Below, piece by piece: positions 19,601-26,085 of a stretch of 64,000 bases of DNA. Each line of letters begins with the position of its first letter. The stretch's first letter is position 1. Source of the stretch: an uncultured Alphaproteobacteria bacterium (GTDB lineage Bacteria; Pseudomonadota; Alphaproteobacteria; MPNO01; UBA2964). A model generated the notes under the pieces. That model worked only from the letters and a program-made list of their open reading frames with translations. It was not told the DNA's origin and made no database searches. The position numbers and the translations under genes are program-made. The stretch covers positions 570,335 through 634,334 of the forward strand of contig OX638326.1 in the NCBI GenBank assembly GCA_951812775.1. Reading direction: 5' to 3'.

Positions 19601-20054
19601 CAAGCTGAAGGTGTCTGGCCCCAATATCATGCTGGGCTATTTCAAGGCGGAAAATCCCGGTGTCCTGGAACCACCAGAGGACCAGACCTATGACACGGGT
19701 GACATCGTGGACATCGATCAGAACGGCTATGTCACCATTCTGGGCCGTGCCAAACGGTTCGCCAAAATTGCCGGTGAGATGGTCTCACTCACTGCGGTTG
19801 AAGGTTATGCAACGGCGATATGGCCAGGTCAGATGCACGCCGCCGTGAGCATCCCGGACGAGAAAAAGGGCGAGCAGGTCATCCTGCTCACCGACCAGAA
19901 AGATGCCGACCGAGCTCAGCTGCTGGACTATGCCAAAACTGAAGGAGTCGCCGAGATAATGATCCCGCGCACGGTGCAGATCGTGGATGAACTCCCGCTG
20001 CTCGGCACTGGCAAGCTCGACTATCCGGCCATTCAGGAGATGGTTTCAACCTAG
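16644..20054 (+). CDS. Fused MFS transporter / acyltransferase / acyl-ligase (Aas-LplT type)
   Basis: This 1136-residue fusion has three parts. Residues 1-420 form a major facilitator with about 12 hydrophobic segments, like the lysophospholipid transporter LplT. Residues 430-640 are a PlsC-type acyltransferase with NHVSFLD (H-x4-D) and FPEGRITVTG. Residues 650-1130 are an AMP-forming acyl ligase with LFTSGSEGTPKGVVLSHENL, MEGYGATETAPV and YDTGDIVDIDQNG. In Escherichia coli, LplT flips lyso-phosphatidylethanolamine inward and Aas re-acylates it; here both roles are in one chain. It would act at the inner membrane. It is coupled to the TetR gene and converges with the next gene 4 bp away. Confidence 0.88.
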   Translation: MTDTSQNLLKTKRFLPLFITQFLGAMNDNLMKQALIVMITFGLLQSSDVSPQILVTMAAGIFILPFFLFSATAGQMADKYEKSAVIRNIKIAEIFIMATAVAGFYFSNTYFLIALLFMMGTQSAFFGPLKYGILPNHLKEEELIGGNALIEAGTFLAILLGTIAGGLLIVADQGVTIVSASLLIVALLGWLASRGIPKANAAEPSLKINANIFQEIWRMVKRARQTRSVFRSILGISWFWLTGATFLSQFPNFAKILMGGDAGVVTLFMITFSLGIGVGSYWCTRLLKGEISAKYVPLSALALSIFTLDLYFASRGLQTPASGLVGAMQFLETPANWRILFDLTAISVCGGLYTVPLYAILQNDSDPATRSRTIAANNIMNALFMVVGAIIATLMLAADWTIPQIFLSLAIANGFVALYITRLLPYDSLKLFLSTLLKILYRVEIKGMENYAKAGPRAVIVVNHVSFLDPPLLASFMPTRPMFAVNTHIAQHWCVKPFLSLVDSFLVDPTNSISMKGLINAVKEGRHCVIFPEGRITVTGALMKVYEGPGIVADRANAELVPVRIDGAQYTPFSLLKGKLKLRLFPKITITFLPPRKFEIPGEHKGKERRQMTGEKLHDVMSELIFETSNYQRTLFEGLIEARKIHGGKHPIIEDTERKTLTYNWLLLSSLVLGRRISNNVQGDKPIGVLLPNSVASAVTFFALQAYGRTPAMLNFSTGIKNMLSALETAQVTTVLTSRKFIKLAELDNVAAALSETAELVYLEDIRDQITLGDKFAGLVQKRFPSLRIRANKTASTDPAAILFTSGSEGTPKGVVLSHENLMANRYQLAAKVDFNPQDIVFNALPMFHSFGLTGGTLLPILSGLKTFLYPSPLHYRIIPALVYDTDATILFGTDTFLGGYGKAAHPYDFYSLRYVFAGAEKVRDDTRAMWADKFGLRVMEGYGATETAPVLAVNTPMHFKAGTVGRLLPSIHHTIEPVSGIEQGGKLKVSGPNIMLGYFKAENPGVLEPPEDQTYDTGDIVDIDQNGYVTILGRAKRFAKIAGEMVSLTAVEGYATAIWPGQMHAAVSIPDEKKGEQVILLTDQKDADRAQLLDYAKTEGVAEIMIPRTVQIVDELPLLGTGKLDYPAIQEMVST

Positions 20055-20058
20055 ATGA

Positions 20059-21180
20059 CTAGCGGACCCCGGCGGCTTCAAGCCTTGGAAGTACCTCATC
20101 GCGAAAATATGGGAAATGCTCAAGATAATTGGCCATGCCCATGGCAAAAGCATCAATCCCTGCTGCGTTGAGCTTGATCAACAGGTCTGCAACATCATCC
20201 GCGTCCCCCACAATCGGATAGGCACCATTGCCGCCGCCAGCGCGTTGCTTGATATTTCGCAGTATGGCTTTGGGGAGATCATCAAATCGACCCCGTGCAC
20301 TGCGACCGGCAATGAGATTTTCAACCGCGCCATGATCAGCCATCTCCAGCGCGTAATAATCGTGATACTCCTCGGCCTCTTTGCGTGTCGGGCGGCACAC
20401 AACATAGCAATTGGTGAAGATACCGATCTCTCTGCCATAGGATTTGGCTTGCGCTTTTAGCGGCGCGATATCTTCACTGATCTCATCGACGTCAACGCGA
20501 ATACCGGTGAACATCATGTCGGAATTGCGTGCGGCAAATTCTCGCCCGCGATCCGAATTTCCTGCCGAAACAACCAGAGGACGGTCACCCAAAACCGGTT
20601 TTGGCTTCATCAGCGCGCCCTTCACCGAATAATGGTCGCCGTCATAATCAAACGGCTCATCCGATACCCAGGCCTTGCTCACAATATCGACCCACTCCTG
20701 ACCCTGCTCGTAGCGCGCCTCATGGGCGTTGAGTTCAACGCCAGCCATATTGAATTCATTGAGGTTCCAACCGCAGACGATGTTGAGACCAAACCGACCG
20801 CCGCCAATCTGATCGGCGGTTACCATCTGTTTCGCGGCAACGATCGGATTAAACAGCGGCACATGCACTGTGCCAAACGCCATAATATGTTTTGTCGCCG
20901 CAAGAATACCGCAGGCCCAAGTCAAGGTTTCCAGGCTACCGCCATTGTGATCGGTCTCGCCGCCATAACCTTTCCAGCGCCCAAGCGGCAGCAGAAAATC
21001 CAGACCGGCCTCATCGGCCATTTGTGCGATTGCGAGGTTCTCCTGCCAGGTCCCCTCCCAGCGTTCCGGCACCATTGTTGCTGAGAGACCACCGGAACAG
21101 TTGAGCCCAAACAGTCCAAGCTTGAGCTTGTGCTGATCAAAACTACGCACCGCCTTTTCAGGCGTTAGAGATCCGTCCAT
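20059..21180 (-). CDS. LLM class flavin-dependent monooxygenase, RutA-like
   Basis: This 373-residue luciferase-like protein begins at ATG 21180. A TTG at 21189 overlaps the previous stop and is less likely. Family blocks are GLDFLLPLGRWKGYGG, GGRFGLNIVCGWNLNEF, HEARYEQGQEWVDI and VVSAGNSDRGREFAARNSD. These resemble pyrimidine monooxygenase RutA and alkane-sulphonate or dimethylsulphone monooxygenases. Such enzymes need FMNH2 from a separate reductase. The gene just upstream encodes a RutE-like protein, so a route related to pyrimidine or other N-heterocycle opening is possible but unproven. Confidence 0.8.
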   Translation of the reverse strand: MDGSLTPEKAVRSFDQHKLKLGLFGLNCSGGLSATMVPERWEGTWQENLAIAQMADEAGLDFLLPLGRWKGYGGETDHNGGSLETLTWACGILAATKHIMAFGTVHVPLFNPIVAAKQMVTADQIGGGRFGLNIVCGWNLNEFNMAGVELNAHEARYEQGQEWVDIVSKAWVSDEPFDYDGDHYSVKGALMKPKPVLGDRPLVVSAGNSDRGREFAARNSDMMFTGIRVDVDEISEDIAPLKAQAKSYGREIGIFTNCYVVCRPTRKEAEEYHDYYALEMADHGAVENLIAGRSARGRFDDLPKAILRNIKQRAGGGNGAYPIVGDADDVADLLIKLNAAGIDAFAMGMANYLEHFPYFRDEVLPRLEAAGVR

Positions 21181-21185
21181 TGAAC

Positions 21186-21770
21186 TCAAACCACCTTGCA
21201 GGCTTCAGCAAAATCGAACCGCGGATCACGGGTCGGTACCGCGCTGTCATCGCCAAAGCCAAGATTACAGATAAAATTGGACCGCCAACTGGTGTCGGCA
21301 AAGAACTCCTCATCAACGGCTGCATTATCAAAACCCGACATCGGTCCGACCCCGAGCCCCACTGCGCGTGCCGCCAGCATAAAATAGCCACCCTGTAACG
21401 CAGCATTTCGGAAGGCGGTTTCTTCAATCAGCCCTTCCTGTCCCATGAACCATTTCTCGGCCCCGGGAATGCGATAGAGCTTTGGCAAATTGTCGTAAAA
21501 GGCGAGGTCGTGCGCGATAATCGCGACGGCGGGCGCCTTTACCGTCTTTTCCCCATTTGTTGAAGACAGTGCGGGCTCCAACCGGGCCTTGGCCTCCCGA
21601 GAGGTCAAAAACAAAATCCGCATTGGCTGGCAATTGGCACTGGTCGGCGCCATCTTGGCGAGGTCATAGGCCTCCTGCAGTAACGCTTCAGACACTGGCT
21701 TGTCGAGAAACGCATCATATGTACGCCCCTCGCGGAACATTGCATCAAGCATGTCGCTATCGGCGGTCAT
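21186..21770 (-). CDS. Nitroreductase family protein, RutE-like
   Basis: This 194-residue FMN-dependent nitroreductase-fold protein closely follows the malonic semialdehyde reductase RutE pattern: FREGRTYDAFLDKPVSEALL at the N-terminus, MAPTSANCQPMRILFL, EETAFRNAALQGGYFMLAARA, GPMSGFDNAAVDEEFF and NFICNLGFGD. RutE reduces 3-oxopropanoate (malonic semialdehyde) in uracil breakdown. It lies 5 bp upstream of the RutA-like monooxygenase on the same strand. No rutB, rutC, rutD or rutG is adjacent, so the full Rut pathway is not present here. Confidence 0.8.
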   Translation of the reverse strand: MTADSDMLDAMFREGRTYDAFLDKPVSEALLQEAYDLAKMAPTSANCQPMRILFLTSREAKARLEPALSSTNGEKTVKAPAVAIIAHDLAFYDNLPKLYRIPGAEKWFMGQEGLIEETAFRNAALQGGYFMLAARAVGLGVGPMSGFDNAAVDEEFFADTSWRSNFICNLGFGDDSAVPTRDPRFDFAEACKVV

Positions 21771-21881
21771 GCTTTTTCTCCCTGAAATTCAAATTCTGGT
21801 GGCAGTTTATGACGAAGGGAGTATCTGCGCCAGCGCACGCACTGGAAATTTGATATCCCGTCAGGAAAAAACTCGCGCGTC

Positions 21882-21902
21882 ACCCCGCACGTGATGCGGG
21901 GT
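21882..21902. repeat. Short palindrome (ACCCCGCA-CGTGA-TGCGGGGT)
   Basis: Perfect 8-bp arms (21882-21889 and 21895-21902) flank a 5-base loop between the nitroreductase gene and the damaged nitrile hydratase accessory gene. GACCCCGCATCACGTGCGGGG-type palindromes recur between genes in many alphaproteobacteria. A second, longer hairpin follows 18 bp away. Confidence 0.6.
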
Positions 21903-21920
21903 CCAGTCACGCCTGGTTAT

Positions 21921-21962
21921 TTAGTTTGTCATCCCGGCACGAAGGCCGGGATGACAAACTAA
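21921..21962. repeat. Perfect 18-bp-arm hairpin at the end of the nitrile hydratase operon
   Basis: The arms TTAGTTTGTCATCCCGGC and GCCGGGATGACAAACTAA are perfect complements around the loop ACGAAG. The right arm covers the stop codon of the accessory gene in its restored frame (TAG at 21961-21959). GTCATCCCGGC is a widespread alphaproteobacterial palindrome. It probably ends or protects the nitrile hydratase transcript; no clear T-run follows on the minus strand. Confidence 0.75.
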
Positions 21963-22335
21963 GAAAAATCACTTTCTTCCAGTTCAATGGGGTCGCCATG
22001 CGGTGTGCAACCCGCAGCGTGACGCCAGGCCTTTTGATAGCGGTCGAGTATAGTTGTATCTGCCACCCCCTTCTCCGCCACCAAACGTTCCAGAGCATTG
22101 AGCCAGTGGTGGTAGTAAGTGTCCCCCGATCCGGATCACCTTGCTTCTGCGCCCGCTTGATTTCCGCCGTTAACGTCTCCGCCCATTCAGGCCAAGTAAA
22201 CAGACCTTGCTGATATAGCCGCAATGTCATGGCAAAGGCCTGTGCCTCCCAGGGTTCACGGAACACGGGCCCTTCTTCATCGCGTGGGATTTCGGGCAAC
22301 GCATCAAGCATTTCTGCGGCGTCAGCGCCGTTCAT
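21959..22335 (-). pseudogene. Nitrile hydratase accessory (activator-like) protein, frameshifted
   Basis: The N-terminal part from ATG 22335 (IPRDEEGPVFREPWEAQAFA, FTWPEWAETL) is typical of the small nitrile hydratase activator/accessory family, which is distantly related to the beta subunit. After GDPDRG the frame is lost at a run of five C (22123-22127; GGGGG on the coding strand). One more G restores DTYYHHWLNALERLV, then QKAWRHAAGCTPHGDPIEL, and a stop at 21959. This is exactly the expected C-terminus. The protein would help insert metal into the alpha subunit. The defect may be real or a homopolymer error. Confidence 0.8.
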
Positions 22336-22348
22336 AACATTACCCGTG

Positions 22349-23005
22349 TCATAGGGCTTCAAGGTATGGCTCAAAAGCCTCGATAGAGATCTTGGTTCCA
22401 GGCTCGGCATCGGGACCCCACAGCACCTGACCATCGAACACAACGGTATAAAGCCATTGCGGGTCATCTCCCTTGCCGTTCGCGACGGAGTCGGGAAAAA
22501 CATGACAGCCGCGGACCGCTTCTACCTCGCCGGGCTTATCACGGGCGTAGCGCGGCAGGCGCGTGTGGCCAGCGGGGTTGATATTCAAAGTCTGCACCTG
22601 ATCGCCTGGCTTAAAAATCGCTTCCCCTTGCGGGTCACGGTCAAAACTGCCGCGTGTAAGATTTGCAGCGTCTTCAGGCTTGAAAATACGATTCGGCCGA
22701 TCATTAGCGACGAGTGCTTTGCCCTCGGCGAGCTCTTCCTTTGTCACCAACCCATGTTGGAGTGCACGGGCTTCCAACCCGAGGAGCCAGCGCTGATAAT
22801 AGCTGGCACCGGCATACACGGCGGGATGCAGTGCTTCCTGCGCCGCACGCCCTTCATCAATGGTCCATAGACGCAAGGGCCCCATTGCCCGGTTCATGGC
22901 ATAGACCCTGCTTTCCCAACTTGTGTGAAAGACCGGCTCATTTGGTTCCTCTTCCACCGGACCGAAACCGTGCATACCGCCCATATCGTGGATCGTATTG
23001 GACAT
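22349..23005 (-). CDS. nthB: Nitrile hydratase beta subunit
   Basis: This 218-residue protein starts MSNTIHDMGGMHGFGPV, the standard opening of the beta subunit. It contains FHTSWESRVYAM, SYYQRWL and, in the C-terminal SH3-like barrel, FKPGDQVQTLNINPAGHTRLPRYAR and WGPDAE. With the alpha subunit it hydrates nitriles to amides in the cytoplasm. The start codon overlaps the alpha stop by one base (TGATG), ensuring balanced translation. No amidase gene lies next to it. Confidence 0.9.
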   Translation of the reverse strand: MSNTIHDMGGMHGFGPVEEEPNEPVFHTSWESRVYAMNRAMGPLRLWTIDEGRAAQEALHPAVYAGASYYQRWLLGLEARALQHGLVTKEELAEGKALVANDRPNRIFKPEDAANLTRGSFDRDPQGEAIFKPGDQVQTLNINPAGHTRLPRYARDKPGEVEAVRGCHVFPDSVANGKGDDPQWLYTVVFDGQVLWGPDAEPGTKISIEAFEPYLEAL

Positions 23006-23670
23006 CAGCTGTCCCCCTTCGCCTCACCAGGGCGTTGCGCGAGACCGGTACCAATCATCGAATTGCGGATAACCAGAGACGCGAGTTGCTCCTCGCTCCA
23101 GCCGTCGGTCCCTTCGGGACGTATTGGTAAAACGATATAGCGCGTCTCAGCGGTTGAATCCCATACGCGGATTTCGGTTTCCTCCGGCAGGGTGACGCCA
23201 AACTTAGATAGAACTGCGCGCGGTTCCAACACGGCACGTGAACGATAAGGCACGGATTTATACCAGGTCGGTGGCAGACCCAGTACTTCCCATGGATAGC
23301 AGGAGCACAAGGTGCAGACGATCATGTTGTGCTGCTCAGGGGTATTTTCGACCGCGATCAGATGGCTGCCGACGTCACTAACATTGCCCATCGTGTTGAC
23401 CGCCGCGGACGCATCATCCAGCAGCGCGGCCCGAAAATCCGGATCTGCCCACGCGCGGGCGATAACACGCTGTCCGTTTTGCGGTCCGATGCGGGTTTCG
23501 TACGCTTCGACGATCACGTCGAGGGCAGCAGAGTCTACATAGCCTTTCTCCGCCAGCACGGTTTCCAGAGACCGAACCCGAAGCTGCGTGTCCGAAAGTT
23601 CCGACATTTCCCCGTGCTCGTGGGAACGTCCATGCGAATGGTCTTGTCCACGATCATCTTCAATCGTCAT
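23005..23670 (-). CDS. nthA: Nitrile hydratase alpha subunit, cobalt type
   Basis: This 221-residue subunit carries the metal claw VCTLCSCYPW (C119, C122, C124). Thr rather than Ser after the first cysteine marks the cobalt (or non-corrin cobalt) type. Further motifs are SRAVLEPRAVLSKFG and RYIVLPIRPEGT. The N-terminus is histidine-rich (DHSHGRSHEHG), which may help metal capture. The gene order alpha-beta-activator is that of cobalt nitrile hydratases, although the activator is damaged. The nitrile substrate is not indicated by the neighbours. Confidence 0.92.
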   Translation of the reverse strand: MTIEDDRGQDHSHGRSHEHGEMSELSDTQLRVRSLETVLAEKGYVDSAALDVIVEAYETRIGPQNGQRVIARAWADPDFRAALLDDASAAVNTMGNVSDVGSHLIAVENTPEQHNMIVCTLCSCYPWEVLGLPPTWYKSVPYRSRAVLEPRAVLSKFGVTLPEETEIRVWDSTAETRYIVLPIRPEGTDGWSEEQLASLVIRNSMIGTGLAQRPGEAKGDS

Positions 23671-23770
23671 GGTGGTGCTTCCTATGCTGCGGTTTCAAAA
23701 CAATGCTCGCACAGTCTGCTACGAACGTTCAAGTAAACGAAGCCCATTCGGGGCACCGGCAACTCAACTC

Positions 23771-24619
23771 TTAGTGCGGCCGATCCCCCAACACCATCGT
23801 GCGATGCATATGCCGAATGCCCGGCGGTTTGATCGCGCCGCGACCGATATGGATCAGGCACGGGTTGTCCCACATCAACAAATCACCATGTTGCCATTTA
23901 TGACGATAACGAAACTCGGCACGGATCTGGTGCGCGAACAGTTCGTCGAGCAACGGCTGGGCCTCATCGCCCCCCATACCTTCAATGCCGACAACAAATC
24001 GCGGCGAAATATAGAGTGATTTGCGTCCGGTCTCAGGATGATGCCTGACCATCGGATGCACAGCGTCGGGGATCGGGATTCCGTAAACCTCATCCGCCTT
24101 GTTGGCAAACTGGGTATCGACCTGGGCCCTTTTGTTACGGCGCCGGTCAAATACGTGAATGCCCTTCAGATCGGCAATCCGTTCCTTCATCTCTGCCGAT
24201 AATGTGTCATAGGCGGTGTAGATGTTAGACCACTCGGTATCGCCTCCCTCTTCTGCCACTTCGCGGGCGTGCAGGAAGGTCGCACGGCAGGGTATTTCAC
24301 TAAAAGACAGGTCGGTATGCCAGAAATCGCCAGCACTGATCACCCCCATCGGTTCTCCATCGACCAACCGGTTCGACAGTACTGTGACTTCCGGATAGTT
24401 GGGCAGTGTAAAGGGCCGGTCGGGACGGGTTTCAATTGGACCAAAGCGTTCGCTGAACGCAATATGGGCATCCGGCGTCAAATCCTGATCACGGAACACA
24501 AGAAGCTGATACTCCAGAAAGGCTTCATGAATTTCGTCAAAAACGGGATCATCGATTGACGTTAAATCAATCCCGATTACTTCAGCGCCGAGCGCATCTG
24601 AAAGAGGCGTTACTTTCAT
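23771..24619 (-). CDS. TauD/TfdA family Fe(II)/2-oxoglutarate dioxygenase
   Basis: This 282-residue enzyme has FWHTDLSFSE (HxD, about residue 97), VRHHPETGRKSLYISPRF, the distal histidine in CLIHIGRGA and the arginine in IRHMHRTMVLG. It belongs to the same subgroup as the tandem pair at 12.6-14.3 kb. It is upstream of the nitrile hydratase genes on the same strand with a 100-bp gap. A link is possible, since some 2-oxoglutarate enzymes act on N-containing substrates, but nothing proves it. Confidence 0.85.
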   Translation of the reverse strand: MKVTPLSDALGAEVIGIDLTSIDDPVFDEIHEAFLEYQLLVFRDQDLTPDAHIAFSERFGPIETRPDRPFTLPNYPEVTVLSNRLVDGEPMGVISAGDFWHTDLSFSEIPCRATFLHAREVAEEGGDTEWSNIYTAYDTLSAEMKERIADLKGIHVFDRRRNKRAQVDTQFANKADEVYGIPIPDAVHPMVRHHPETGRKSLYISPRFVVGIEGMGGDEAQPLLDELFAHQIRAEFRYRHKWQHGDLLMWDNPCLIHIGRGAIKPPGIRHMHRTMVLGDRPH

Positions 24620-24787
24620 GTTCCGAAGTTTGACGCCCGACCAGTCAGTTCGTCAATGGCGTAACCTAAACCATAGTGCGAGATAGCTATTTTTTGTCAC
24701 AACCTCACTCTCTTTAGTCGTATTATTATTTTTTAATAAACCTAAAGAAGAGTTTCGGAACGGCGTTTGTAAACAGGGAGACAACAA

Positions 24788-25330
24788 ATGAGTTCGATTG
24801 CGAAGAGTTGTACTGTCAGGATTTACATTCACGATGACGAAAACGGCCAGCACGCCACTGTTAAACTTTCCAATTGGACCGGTGACGTTCTGGTCATACC
24901 AAGGCCCTGCCCTCGCGAGCAGTTTCAGCGCGAAGAACTAGGTCGTCCGGACGTCTATATTCTGGTCGATGATGTTCACGCAGCGGGAAAGCCGCAAATC
25001 TATGTCGGAGAGAGTGAGTATGTTGGAGACCGCCTGCGACGCCATGAAAAAGACAGCGCCAAAAACATCTGGCGTGTCGCTTGTATCGTCACCTGCTGCG
25101 ATGGTTATCTCACCAAGGCCCATATCCGGTACATCGAAGGCCGCCTGATAAAGCTGGCACGGCAGGCCGAAATTGCCTGCGTCCTGAATGCTGTATCACC
25201 GGAGCCGCCTTACCTGCCCGAAGCCGATATCGCGGACATGGAATATTTTATCGAGCAGTTACGGTTTAATTTCGGGCTGCTCGGCTATGACTACTTCGGC
25301 AAGAAACGGCGCATGGTGTTTGGACCTTAA
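24788..25330 (+). CDS. GIY-YIG nuclease domain protein
   Basis: In this 180-residue protein the central part fits the GIY-YIG fold: VYILVDD (about residue 56), IYVGESEYVGDRLRRHE (about 72-88), then a Trp-rich strand and HIRYIEGRLIKLARQAE. This arrangement (nuclease domain with YIEGRLI helix) is found in proteins annotated as GIY-YIG nucleases that often carry a C-terminal DUF4357; that domain is absent here. The start is ATG 24788, with AGGGAG upstream. It ends tail to tail with an SDR gene, the stop codons overlapping by 3 bp. Role unknown, possibly DNA repair or mobile-element related. Confidence 0.6.
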   Translation: MSSIAKSCTVRIYIHDDENGQHATVKLSNWTGDVLVIPRPCPREQFQREELGRPDVYILVDDVHAAGKPQIYVGESEYVGDRLRRHEKDSAKNIWRVACIVTCCDGYLTKAHIRYIEGRLIKLARQAEIACVLNAVSPEPPYLPEADIADMEYFIEQLRFNFGLLGYDYFGKKRRMVFGP

Positions 25331-26085
25331 TGCATCGCGGAGCCGCCATCGACGACCAGGCTTTGGCCGGTGATGAAATCGCTATCGGCTGACGCCAGGA
25401 ACAGGCACGCCCCGACCAGGTCTTCCGGTGTTTCGATCCGCTTGAGCGCTCGGGTTTTCATGGTGCCTTCCATCGAAGCGCCCAGCGCGGTATCGCGTTT
25501 AAGCACATTCTCGCTGGCTGTCGCCCCCGGCGCGATGGCGTTGACACAGATATTGTCGCCACCGATCTCACGCGCCAGCGAACGGGTAATACCAACAACA
25601 GCTGCCTTTGACGCGTCATAATGCAGAAAATGGGTCGATCCCTTAAAGGCACGGCCGGACGATATATTGATGATCTTGCCGTAGCTGTTCTTGCGCATCT
25701 CGGGCACGGCTTCCTTGCACATAAGCCAAACACCTTTGATGTTTACCGAGCTGACCCGATCCCAGTCATCAACCGTGATCTCATCGAAGCTGGCGCGGTC
25801 AACCATCGTGAAGATCGCAGCATTATTGACCAGAATATCGAGCCGCCCGAAAGCTTCGACGGTCTTTTGCACCGCCGCACGGGCCGAGGCTTCGTCGGAC
25901 ACATCGCACGGCGCGTCGATGGCGTCACCGCCCGCCTGTTTAATGATATCGACGACCGTCTGACCGGAGTCCATATCCGAGATTGCGACCTTGGCGCCTT
26001 CTGCAGCCAGGCCTTTGGCGAATTCCGCCCCTATTCCTTGGGCGGCACCCGTAACGAGTGCGACGCGTCCTTCAAGCCGTCCCAT
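25327..26085 (-). CDS. Short-chain dehydrogenase/reductase (SDR)
   Basis: This 252-residue classical SDR has TGAAQGIG (cofactor loop), NNAAIFTM, INISSGRAF, YDASK (catalytic Tyr and Lys) and TGQSLVVDGGS. It is closest in appearance to the SDR at 5.9 kb, which is likewise paired with a 550-residue-type UbiD gene. Its first 55 bp overlap the 3' end of the UbiD gene, and its ribosome site (AGGGAG) lies inside that gene. Substrate unknown. Confidence 0.85.
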   Translation of the reverse strand: MGRLEGRVALVTGAAQGIGAEFAKGLAAEGAKVAISDMDSGQTVVDIIKQAGGDAIDAPCDVSDEASARAAVQKTVEAFGRLDILVNNAAIFTMVDRASFDEITVDDWDRVSSVNIKGVWLMCKEAVPEMRKNSYGKIINISSGRAFKGSTHFLHYDASKAAVVGITRSLAREIGGDNICVNAIAPGATASENVLKRDTALGASMEGTMKTRALKRIETPEDLVGACLFLASADSDFITGQSLVVDGGSAMH

